Of a DNA stretch of 27,500 nt, positions 7,711 to 14,752 are shown one piece after another. Within the stretch, counting starts at the first letter, position 1. Each line of letters starts with the position of its first letter. The stretch lies in assembly GCA_905215035.1 (NCBI GenBank), contig CAJMOJ010000025.1:1-27500 (forward strand), in the 5' to 3' direction. Origin of the DNA: an uncultured bacterium. GTDB lineage: Bacteria; Actinomycetota; Coriobacteriia; Coriobacteriales; Eggerthellaceae. The position numbers were made by a program, and so were the translations under genes. A model generated the notes under the pieces. It saw nothing but the letters and a program-made list of their open reading frames with translations. It searched no databases and was not told the origin of the DNA.

Positions 7711-7733
7711 ACCTTATCGTTTTGTGATAAGGT
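7711..7733. repeat. inverted repeat between the TetR-type gene and the transporter
   Basis: ACCTTATC (7711-7718) and GATAAGGT (7726-7733) are perfect inverted copies with a 7-base spacer. The dyad starts 8 bases past the regulator's stop and lies 100 bases before the transporter's start. It could be the regulator's operator or a weak terminator; the stem has only three G-C pairs and no clean T-run follows on the minus strand. Confidence 0.45.
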
Positions 7734-7740
7734 TTCCGCT

Positions 7741-8403
7741 TTATGATACGGCAAGAAAAATTCTTTGGGCAAAAAGTGGAAGCGCTTGCTTATTTGCCTC
7801 AATAAGCACTTCAATTGGCTCTTGAGCGCCTTCTAATATCCATTCAGTTGCAAGGTGTGTTGCACCATAGCAATATATTTTCAGGAGAGAAGACTCAAGA
7901 ACATCAAGCTTCTTGCCCGTTATTCGATCAATGTTTGCCACATAATAATCAAAGACTTTTCGTGGTTCATTGCTCTGAAGCCCTTCATTAGTATCAATGG
8001 AGTAAAGTGCAGCAAAAAGATTTTGCTTACTCTTCATAATCCAGAGTTTAGCGCTAGTTGCTTCCTCCCATGTCATATCGATACCAATTCGACACGTTGT
8101 TTGTTTTACTAATTGCGCATAAACCCAATCGACAACGTCATATTTGTCAAAAAAATGGTTATAAAAGGTTTGGCGAGCGATATGACAATATTGCGTAATA
8201 TCAGTAATGTTGATTTTGCAAAATGATTTTTCTTCAAGCGTGTGTTCAAAAGCATCAACAATACTCCACTTAGTTCGTTCTGATGCACTCATTGAATTAA
8301 TTTTGTGTAACGATGCGCTAGGTTGCATAAAAACAGGTTGAGCAACATTGTGTTTGTTGTTGTGAAACGAACATCTGTTGGTATTAGGTGGTGTCATTGT
8401 CAT
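7741..8403 (-). CDS. TetR/AcrR-family transcriptional regulator
   Basis: The 220-residue product has a TetR-type helix-turn-helix at about residues 45-95: SIVDAFEHTLEEKSF, then INITDITQYCHIARQTFYNHFFDKYDVVDWVY. The C-terminal ligand-binding half is variable, as usual. The style matches the DhaS-like subgroup, whose recognition motif reads RQTFYYHF. The N terminus is unusual: about 38 polar residues precede the normal family start. The upstream ATG is kept because a G-rich site (AGGGGGG) lies eight bases before it, while Met38 has no ribosome site. The gene lies 38 bases downstream of CoA-transferase 2 and upstream of the transporter, and so probably controls this cluster. The effector is unknown, possibly the acyl-CoA or acid. 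Confidence 0.83.
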   Translation of the reverse strand: MTMTPPNTNRCSFHNNKHNVAQPVFMQPSASLHKINSMSASERTKWSIVDAFEHTLEEKSFCKINITDITQYCHIARQTFYNHFFDKYDVVDWVYAQLVKQTTCRIGIDMTWEEATSAKLWIMKSKQNLFAALYSIDTNEGLQSNEPRKVFDYYVANIDRITGKKLDVLESSLLKIYCYGATHLATEWILEGAQEPIEVLIEANKQALPLFAQRIFLAVS

Positions 8404-8441
8404 GTTGTATACCCCCCTAGCAATCGTTGTGTGAATTTAGC

Positions 8442-9719
8442 TTAGTCAAGATGTGAATGGGGCCCATAGCTTGGCTCAAATACTGATTTAGGAAGCGGAT
8501 CACCTTCATAACAGAGAACCGAGGTGCCTGACATGGCCTGAATATCATCAGGGTCATAGCCATATTCTTCCATGATGCGTCTCGTATCAAAGCCGATGGG
8601 TCGACTCTTAAATAAAATGGGATCACCCATAGAATCAAGACGAATGGGTGAGGTTGGAAGCACTTTTTCGCCAAATGCATCATAGTTTACTTTTCGCAAA
8701 ATATCGTTTGCGTATGCTTCTTCATCAGCGAGGATGTCTTCGCTTTTGTAAAAACGTTGGTAAGGGATTTCGTTTTCCTTAAAAATAGGTTCCCAATAAT
8801 CCCAATCTTGCGTGGCAAATTGATCTTCAAGGATTTTAACCACTTCGGTATTTCTACCACAGCCATTATTGATGACAGCAGATTTATTGTAGCGTTCATC
8901 GCCAACAAGATGATCTAGGCCAATTGAGCGCATGGTGTGATCATAGAAAAGATCATAGCTGCCATAACAAATCATGAACCAAACATTATCTTTAGTGTGA
9001 TATGAGTTATTAGTAGGACACGTAACGTTGTAGCGCGACTTAGGCCATGTATCACCAAACTGTGATGCGGCTAACATTATTTGCATAGCCCATAGAGCAC
9101 AGTGGTACAAGTTGACAGTAACCTTGTCCCCTACTCCCGTACGATCTTTACGTACTAAAGCGCCTAAAACACCTGCAGTAAGCGCCATAGAGGCATTCCA
9201 ATCACCAATAGCGGCGGGCCAATTAATAGGTTGATAGTTGTCAACCTGGGGAAGTGAAGCAAAGAAACCGCCGCGTGCACCATAGGCAGTGGTATCGAAT
9301 CCTTTACTATCTTTTTCAGGACCATACTCACCGTACCCACGCATTTGTGCCCATACTAAGTGAGGATGGCGAGCGTGTACCGCATTGTAATCAAGTCCTA
9401 ACTTCTTAAGTGCTTTGTCTCTAAAGCTAGTAACCATTATGTCAGCATCCGCAAGAAGTCTTTCTAAAAATTCAGCTCCTTGTGGATCTTTCAAATTAAT
9501 ACTAAGAAAGTTTTTATTCATTGATGCAAGATCGAAAGCTGGATCATCAATATCAGTTTTCTGCATACCAAAACCAGTACCATTAGTGCGATACTCATCT
9601 CCAGAAAAAGGTTCAACCTTATAAATGGTTGCACCCATTTCCCCTAAGATTCGCGGACAAGCAGGTGCTGCAACATAACCAGTTAATTCAACTACCTTAA
9701 TCCCCTCAAGCCCCTTCAT
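8442..9719 (-). CDS. CaiB/BaiF-family (type III) CoA-transferase, copy 2
   Basis: This 425-residue cytosolic enzyme starts MKGLEGIKVVELTGYVAAPACPRILGEMGA and carries KVEPFSGDEYR, MNKNFLSINLKDP, and the probable catalytic Asp173 in AAIGDWNASMALTAG. The VAAPACPRIL and GDEYR features recall 2-hydroxyacyl-CoA transferases such as FldA (phenyllactate) and HadA (2-hydroxyisocaproate), but no 2-hydroxyacyl-CoA dehydratase is nearby, so this is only a resemblance. A strong AGGAGG site seven bases before the ATG fixes the start. It heads the minus-strand group with the TetR-type regulator, the MFS carrier and the small membrane protein, and is divergent from a LysR gene. Regulation by that LysR protein is likely. 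Confidence 0.88.
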   Translation of the reverse strand: MKGLEGIKVVELTGYVAAPACPRILGEMGATIYKVEPFSGDEYRTNGTGFGMQKTDIDDPAFDLASMNKNFLSINLKDPQGAEFLERLLADADIMVTSFRDKALKKLGLDYNAVHARHPHLVWAQMRGYGEYGPEKDSKGFDTTAYGARGGFFASLPQVDNYQPINWPAAIGDWNASMALTAGVLGALVRKDRTGVGDKVTVNLYHCALWAMQIMLAASQFGDTWPKSRYNVTCPTNNSYHTKDNVWFMICYGSYDLFYDHTMRSIGLDHLVGDERYNKSAVINNGCGRNTEVVKILEDQFATQDWDYWEPIFKENEIPYQRFYKSEDILADEEAYANDILRKVNYDAFGEKVLPTSPIRLDSMGDPILFKSRPIGFDTRRIMEEYGYDPDDIQAMSGTSVLCYEGDPLPKSVFEPSYGPHSHLD

Positions 9720-9800
9720 ACAATCCCCTCCTATTGTGTTAGAGCTTTATTAATGGCAAACCTATTGCGCATTCAAATTCGTTGTAATCCTCAAAACAAG

Positions 9801-9848
9801 TAAATCTCACGCGTATAAGATTTATAATTGTGTATCTCACAAGAACAA
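9801..9848. promoter_or_regulatory. LysR-type operator and overlapping divergent promoters
   Basis: TAAATCT (9801-9807) and AGATTTA (9818-9824) form a 7-bp dyad with a 10-base spacer, the size usual for LysR-type sites. ATCTCAC is repeated at 9804-9810 and 9834-9840, 30 bases apart. On the minus strand TTGTTC (9848-9843) and TATAAA (9826-9821) are 16 bases apart, fitting a promoter for CoA-transferase 2. On the plus strand TATAAT (9823-9828) could be the LysR -10, although its -35 is poor. The overlap implies mutual control. Confidence 0.5.
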
Positions 9849-9918
9849 AAATGGCACCGTAGAGTTTTATCGGAGCTGTGTGCAGTAGGCAACTATCATT
9901 GCTGGTAAGGATTATGTA

Positions 9919-10800
9919 ATGAATCTCTCCCATTTATACTATTTCAAGACTCTTTCAGAGACAAAAAATAGGCGTTTAACTGCGCAGATGCTCTCCATTA
10001 CTCAACCAACATTGTCACAAGCTATCAGTAAACTTGAGTCAGAGTTGGAAGTTTCTCTCTTTGAGAAAAGTAGATCAGGTGTCTATCTCACTGAAGAAGG
10101 AATGGCGTTTTATCAGTATGTTGCTACTGCCTTGAAGTTTCTTGATAATGGTGTCAACTTCATTCGAAAGAAGAAAGCCGAGCAAGAATCTGCAATTAAT
10201 ATCGGTGCAGTTTTTTCAGCCCAAAATCAAGATTGGTCAAAAATACTTTACGAATTTCGACGTAAAACGAATGGCAGTACTCAAATCAATATTATCCAGT
10301 CAACTACTTTTGATCTTCTTACCAAGTTAAAAAATGGAACCATTGATGTTGCCTTTGCGGGACCAATTGAAAAAGATCCTGAAATTGTGTTTTATCCCGT
10401 TTGGACTCAAGGGGTAACGCTTCTTGTGAATCGTCACCATCCTTTAAGCCAGAAGAGCGTAATTTCATTAACAGAGTTAGCCAACCAGCATCTTGTATCG
10501 TATGATTTACAAGGCCCTCTTGGTCCAAGTGTTGCTTCATTAATTCAAGACTACGATCTTCCCATTGAATGCTTGTATTCCGATGAGATCACCTTGGCAT
10601 CAATTGTGTCAGCTAATCCCGACATTCTTGCCATTGCATGCAATTCATGGTTATTGGATGCATTTAATAAGGAACTTGTTTGCCTTTCCATCCAAGAAGC
10701 TCCTGATGAATTTAGGCAAATCCATCTTTGCTATTGTGCAAATATCGAACGGTCGAAATCGGTTGACACCTTTATAAAAATTGCCACTTCTTATTGGTAA
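9919..10800 (+). CDS. LysR-family transcriptional regulator
   Basis: The 293-residue product has the LysR winged helix at residues 2-60 (LSHLYYFKTLSETKNRRLTAQ, TQPTLSQAISKLESELEVSLFEK) and a periplasmic-binding-like effector domain from about 90 to the end, including FDLLTKLKNGTIDVAFAGP. The ATG is preceded by TAAGGA at seven bases. It is divergent from CoA-transferase 2 with a LysR-type dyad between them, the classic arrangement in which the regulator controls its neighbour and itself. The inducer is likely an organic acid or CoA ester of the pathway, which is inference. The gene ends 205 bases before a bidirectional terminator shared with hflX. Confidence 0.9.
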   Translation: MNLSHLYYFKTLSETKNRRLTAQMLSITQPTLSQAISKLESELEVSLFEKSRSGVYLTEEGMAFYQYVATALKFLDNGVNFIRKKKAEQESAINIGAVFSAQNQDWSKILYEFRRKTNGSTQINIIQSTTFDLLTKLKNGTIDVAFAGPIEKDPEIVFYPVWTQGVTLLVNRHHPLSQKSVISLTELANQHLVSYDLQGPLGPSVASLIQDYDLPIECLYSDEITLASIVSANPDILAIACNSWLLDAFNKELVCLSIQEAPDEFRQIHLCYCANIERSKSVDTFIKIATSYW

Positions 10801-10879
10801 TAGACATATGATAACCGCTAAGTACTTTTCAGTGAGTTCGTTTTCTACTCCTTCCCTTTTGTGTGATAACTGTTTGCTT

Positions 10880-10914
10880 TTCTTGTGAGAATTCGATGGA
10901 TTCAACCACAAGAA
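10880..10914. repeat. imperfect hairpin in the LysR-hflX gap
   Basis: TTCTTGTG (10880-10887) and CACAAGAA (10907-10914) are inverted copies; a further GAAT/ATTC pairing inside could extend the stem. No T-run follows on either strand, so this is not a standard terminator. The rest of 10801-11005 shows nothing I can support. Confidence 0.35.
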
Positions 10915-11005
10915 CGATTATCTTCAAAACACCAGGTTAGGCAATGAAGGAGTTTTTAATTAAAGCGTCCGATTTACGAAAATTAAATTAAGTAAGCATT
11001 ATGAT

Positions 11006-11047
11006 GTTAAAAATTACCCAATAACTTAATATTGGGTAATTTTTAAC
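11006..11047. terminator. 18-bp perfect bidirectional terminator between LysR and hflX
   Basis: GTTAAAAATTACCCAATA (11006-11023) pairs perfectly with 11030-11047 around the loop ACTTAA. The A- and T-runs inside the stem ends give a U-tract on both strands, so it can end the LysR transcript and the hflX transcript. It covers the hflX stop codon (11043-11045). It marks the change from the accessory half of the window to the core half. Confidence 0.85.
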
Positions 11048-12389
11048 AGGGTTTGTTTACGATAAAAGAATTAAATGTTGAAAGCAATGCTGGTGGTATA
11101 CGTATGGTGAGTTCTGTGCCCTCAGCCGAATAGGATTCTGAAAGAATAGTCGCGTTTTGATGAGCATAGGAAACAAGATCGCCGCGTGAAAAAGGTATTA
11201 CAACGTGTATCAATGTTTCTTGTGCAGATGCGGCTAGTGCAATATGTCGTATTAAAGAATCAATTCCGTATCCTGTTACTGTTGAGGTAAAAATTGCTTG
11301 AGGGAAGCGATTTTGCAAGCCTGTTATTTGATTAGAATCAAGCTGGTCGGTTTTATTAAATACTTCTAATCGTGCTATTTTTTGAGCACCAATTTCTTCG
11401 AGCACTTGATTGACTGTATCGATTTGATCAAGAAAAGCTGGATCAGACACATCAACAACATGGAGAATGAGGTTTGCTCCATTTATCTCATCAAGAGTAG
11501 ACTTGAAAGCCTCAACAAGTGTATGAGGTAGTTTTTGAATAAAACCAACTGTATCAGTGAGTGTTACTTCTCGTCCTTCAGGTAATACCAATTTTCGTGT
11601 CGTGGAGTCAAGGGTTGCGAACAGTTTGTCGTAACTTAAAACTTCAGATCCAGTAATCGTATTTAACAAACTTGATTTACCGGCATTGGTATATCCAGCA
11701 AGTGCAACTTTAAAAATGCCCGATTCGTAGCGATTTTTACGTTGTAAATTGCGCACTTTTGCAACTTGTGCAAGCTCTTTTTTAATCGAGGTAATACGAT
11801 TTCTGATAAGACGACGATCAACCTCAAGCTGCGATTCGCCTTCACCAAAACGTGATCCAACACCTCCGCCCATACGATTTGATGCCAAATGTGCCCACAT
11901 GCCACGTAAGCGTGGATAGAGATACTGGTTTTGTGCAAGTCTGACCTGCAGGCGACCTTCTTTGCTTGTTGCATGGAGAGCAAAAATATCAAGAATTAAT
12001 GCGGTTCGATCAATCACTTTAACGTTTTTACCCATAAGCTTTTCAAGATTAGTTTGCTGCGATGGGGTAAGTTCATCGTCGAAAATAACAAGATCAGCAT
12101 CAAGTTTTTGCGCTAATGCAGCAACTTCTTCTGCCTTACCCGATCCAATAAAGGTGCGTGGATTTGGCGAATCTAGTTTTTGACTTGTGGTAGCGAGTGT
12201 ATCTGCTCCTGCAGTCCAAGCGAGACGTTCTAATTCTGCTAGCGATGATTCAGTGGTCCAAGCCTGATTTTGACGTGTTACGCCAACCAAAATGGCTCGT
12301 TCTCGTGGAGTTTCTATATGGGTTGAAGGCCCATGTACATATACTTCTTCTTGAGCTCGTGGATAGTTGTGTGATAATGATTCAGCCAT
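11043..12389 (-). CDS. hflX: ribosome-associated GTPase HflX
   Basis: HflX binds the 50S subunit and rescues stalled or heat-damaged ribosomes by splitting them. The 448-residue product has the N-terminal HflX domain (residues ~30-210, with GSGKAEEVAALAQ and the LRGMWAHLASNRMGGGVGSRFGEGESQLE glycine-rich signature), then the GTPase domain: G1 GYTNAGKSS (232-240), G3 DTVGF (279-283), G4 NKTD (345-348), and a C-terminal subdomain to residue 448. Length fits actinobacterial members. A GGGAGG site lies very close to the ATG. The gene is monocistronic: its own promoter is in the preceding gap and its stop lies in the shared terminator. Confidence 0.95.
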   Translation of the reverse strand: MAESLSHNYPRAQEEVYVHGPSTHIETPRERAILVGVTRQNQAWTTESSLAELERLAWTAGADTLATTSQKLDSPNPRTFIGSGKAEEVAALAQKLDADLVIFDDELTPSQQTNLEKLMGKNVKVIDRTALILDIFALHATSKEGRLQVRLAQNQYLYPRLRGMWAHLASNRMGGGVGSRFGEGESQLEVDRRLIRNRITSIKKELAQVAKVRNLQRKNRYESGIFKVALAGYTNAGKSSLLNTITGSEVLSYDKLFATLDSTTRKLVLPEGREVTLTDTVGFIQKLPHTLVEAFKSTLDEINGANLILHVVDVSDPAFLDQIDTVNQVLEEIGAQKIARLEVFNKTDQLDSNQITGLQNRFPQAIFTSTVTGYGIDSLIRHIALAASAQETLIHVVIPFSRGDLVSYAHQNATILSESYSAEGTELTIRIPPALLSTFNSFIVNKPC

Positions 12390-12411
12390 AGCCTCCCTTT
12401 CTTATCAGGTA

Positions 12412-12440
12412 AGTATAGGCGAGCAATAAAAAACAGTCCA
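12412..12440 (-). promoter_or_regulatory. predicted hflX promoter embedded in the upstream terminator
   Basis: On the minus strand TGGACT (12440-12435) and TATACT (12417-12412) are 17 bases apart, placing the transcript start about 16 bases before the hflX ATG. The -35 lies in the 3' arm of the terminator that ends the aminotransferase transcript, so the two elements share DNA. Confidence 0.45.
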
Positions 12441-12460
12441 CGCAATGCCTGTGGACTGTT
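12428..12460 (-). terminator. rho-independent terminator after the dapL-like gene
   Basis: AACAGTCCAC and GTGGACTGTT (12432-12441 and 12451-12460) form a 10-bp stem with a 9-base loop. On the minus strand a T-run (12433-12428) follows directly, so it ends the transcript of the aminotransferase gene 56 bases after its stop. Confidence 0.88.
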
Positions 12461-12515
12461 CTGAAACATTCATAATTACAGCTTTTACAGGAAGTAAAAG
12501 CACCTAGATATACTA

Positions 12516-13673
12516 TTACATTGTTTTTTTAATTCGATCGACCGCTTCAAGAAGTCGTTCGTCTGGTGTTGTGAGTGAAATGCGAATATATCCCTCACCG
12601 TCAGGCCCATAACCTGATCCTGGTGTGACAATAACATGAGCCTGCTCAAGAAGCTTTTCCGCAAATTCGGCAGAGGTGTAGCCATCAGGAACTTTTGCCC
12701 AAACGTAAATTGTTGCTTTAGGTGGTTGGCACTCAAGACCAATTGCCTGCAGTGCCTCAACAATAGCATCACGACGACGTGTGTAAATCGCATTCATCTC
12801 ATTGATGCATTCTTGAGATGAGGTAAGTGCAACAATAGCAGCATCTTGAATTGCGCCAAACTGACCTGAATCAAGATTGTTCTTTACGGTGCCAAGTGCT
12901 TCAATAGCATAAGGATTGCCGGCAGCAAAACCAATACGCCATCCTGTCATGTTATAAGCTTTGGAGAGACTAAAAAATTCAATACAGCATTCTTTAGCGC
13001 GTGGTCTTTCAAGAATACTGGGTGCACGATAGCCGTCAAAACCTATTTCGCAATACGCATTGTCGTGAGCAAGAAGAATATCGTGTTTAATACAAAAATC
13101 AATTGCTTTATCAAAGTACTCATCAGATGCGATTGCTCCTGTTGGATTATTGGGATACCCCAAAAAAAGAATTTTTGTACGCTTAAGGATGTCTTCTGGA
13201 ACTTGTTCAAAATCAGCAAGAAATCCATTTTCAGCATTCATGGGCATAAAGTAGGTATGTGCTGATTGAAGGGTTGCTCCACCCGAATAGACAGGATAAC
13301 CAATAGAGGGGGCAAGAACATAATCACCAGGATCGACAAAGGCGGTGTGGAGATGAGCAATTCCCTCTTTTGATCCAATCAGTGCAAGCACTTCGGTCTT
13401 GGGATCAACATCAACGCTAAAGCGAGATTGCATCCAATCAGCACAGGCAGTGCGATATGCAAGAGATCCTGCATAATCAGGATATTGATGATTTGCAGGA
13501 ACATGTGCAGCCTCAACAAGCGCATCGACAATATGAGCAGGTGTAGGCATGTCAGGATCCCCAATACCTAAAGAGATAACATCAATTCCCTGCTCACGTA
13601 ATGCGTCGCGTTTTGCATCAATCTGTGCGAATAAATAGGGCGCAAGATGATTGAGACATTCTGCTTTTTGCAT
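12516..13673 (-). CDS. dapL: class I/II aminotransferase, probable LL-diaminopimelate aminotransferase
   Basis: The 385-residue product is a fold-type I PLP enzyme: DVISLGIGDPDMPTP near 31-45, YPDYAGSLAYR near 64-74, FLGYPNNPTGA at 170-180, and the PLP lysine Lys238 in FSLSKAYNMTGWRIGF. GDPDMPTP, the aligned length and the SLSKAYNMTGWRIGF motif match the DapL/alanine-like group that converts tetrahydrodipicolinate to LL-diaminopimelate in one step. The next gene upstream is dapF, the following step, which supports that role; no dapD or dapE is visible in this window. The ATG has AAAGGA seven bases before it. A related aspartate- or alanine-type aminotransferase cannot be excluded from sequence alone. 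A terminator follows. Confidence 0.78.
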   Translation of the reverse strand: MQKAECLNHLAPYLFAQIDAKRDALREQGIDVISLGIGDPDMPTPAHIVDALVEAAHVPANHQYPDYAGSLAYRTACADWMQSRFSVDVDPKTEVLALIGSKEGIAHLHTAFVDPGDYVLAPSIGYPVYSGGATLQSAHTYFMPMNAENGFLADFEQVPEDILKRTKILFLGYPNNPTGAIASDEYFDKAIDFCIKHDILLAHDNAYCEIGFDGYRAPSILERPRAKECCIEFFSLSKAYNMTGWRIGFAAGNPYAIEALGTVKNNLDSGQFGAIQDAAIVALTSSQECINEMNAIYTRRRDAIVEALQAIGLECQPPKATIYVWAKVPDGYTSAEFAEKLLEQAHVIVTPGSGYGPDGEGYIRISLTTPDERLLEAVDRIKKTM

Positions 13674-13728
13674 GCATAATTCCTTTCTTATCGTTTATTT
13701 AAAAGATCAATACGGTAGTCATTGCATC

Positions 13729-13747
13729 ATTACAAGGTATTACAAGG
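13729..13747. repeat. tandem ATTACAAGG repeat before the dapL-like gene
   Basis: ATTACAAGG occurs at 13729-13737 and 13739-13747, a period of 10 bases, in the 86-base gap between dapF and the dapL-like gene. It lies about 55-75 bases before the start codon. It could be a regulator site on one face of the helix, or chance. Confidence 0.35.
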
Positions 13748-13759
13748 TTGACTAGTACA

Positions 13760-14686
13760 TTAAAGCGTGATTTCGCCCGTAAAAGATTGTGCAGCAGGTC
13801 CGGTCATGATGACATGATTATTTGATTCATCCCATTGAATTACAAGATCACCGCCTAAGAGATGAACGGTATTTTCTCGACTGGAACGATGGGTGAGAAC
13901 TGCCGCAACAAGCGTTGCACACGTCCCTGTGCCGCATGCAAGGGTTTCGCCACATCCACGTTCAAAGACACGCATTGCTAGTTCGCTTTCTTTTTGTGTA
14001 ACAAATTCAATATTTGCTTTTTCAGGAAAAGCGGGATGCTTTTCAAAATATGATCCAATGGTTTGCACATCAAATGTCTGCAGTGTTTTTTCTTTCTCTT
14101 CCCCACCAATAAAACAGGTATCAGGAAGACAAGAAAAGTCGTCAATAAAGGTTACCGCATGAGGATTTCCCATCGACACCAAGGTAAACGTAAATGTTCC
14201 CCAGGGGGATTCAAGGGGGGCCTCAATTACACAAGAAGAATCCTCGCATACAGCATTTGGAGCAAGCGTTGATGGAATGAGTTTCGGATCAAGAATAGGT
14301 TCATCCATATCAACTGAGGCGGTATCCATGAATCCATTAGTATCAACGGTATAGGAAATGCAGAGTGGACCACGTAAGGTATCAGCCCAATAACTGGAAT
14401 CATTTTGTGGTAAATAGCCCCGATCAACAAGAAATTTTGTAAAGCATCGAATACCATTACCGCACATTTGAGCAAGTGTTCCATCAGAATTAATATAGTG
14501 CATATACGCACGACATTCAGGGCGTGGAGAAGGTGTAACAACTATCACCCCATCGGCACCTACCCCAAAATGCCTATCACATATATGTGCTACTTGTTCA
14601 GGCGAAAGATCAAAAGGCTCGGACAAACCATCGAAAAATACAAAGTCGTTGCCAAGGCCGTGTAGCTTAGCAAAGTGATGCACCAT
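13760..14686 (-). CDS. dapF: diaminopimelate epimerase
   Basis: DapF turns LL- into meso-diaminopimelate for lysine and peptidoglycan. The 308-residue product starts MVHHFAKLHGLGNDFVFFDG and has the two catalytic cysteines in their motifs: Cys75 in QMCGNGIRCF and Cys251 in GCGETLACGTGTC. GVGADGVIVV and SMGNPHAVTFIDD are further family marks. It is somewhat longer than the usual ~275 residues, through inserts in the middle. AAGGAG five bases before the ATG fixes the start. It stands between miaA (66 bases upstream) and the dapL-like gene (86 bases downstream), the same order as the pathway. Confidence 0.95.
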   Translation of the reverse strand: MVHHFAKLHGLGNDFVFFDGLSEPFDLSPEQVAHICDRHFGVGADGVIVVTPSPRPECRAYMHYINSDGTLAQMCGNGIRCFTKFLVDRGYLPQNDSSYWADTLRGPLCISYTVDTNGFMDTASVDMDEPILDPKLIPSTLAPNAVCEDSSCVIEAPLESPWGTFTFTLVSMGNPHAVTFIDDFSCLPDTCFIGGEEKEKTLQTFDVQTIGSYFEKHPAFPEKANIEFVTQKESELAMRVFERGCGETLACGTGTCATLVAAVLTHRSSRENTVHLLGGDLVIQWDESNNHVIMTGPAAQSFTGEITL

Positions 14687-14752
14687 ACTGTCTCCTTCAT
14701 GCGATTTCCACTAAGCGCTAAGCTTAGATTTCATGATCGCTCTAAAGGGGTT

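Noticed and set aside
10944..10991. 15-codon frame MKEFLIKASDLRKLN in the LysR-hflX gap
   Set aside because: Very short, with only a weak possible ribosome site and no recognisable features; frames of this size arise by chance in AT-rich gaps.
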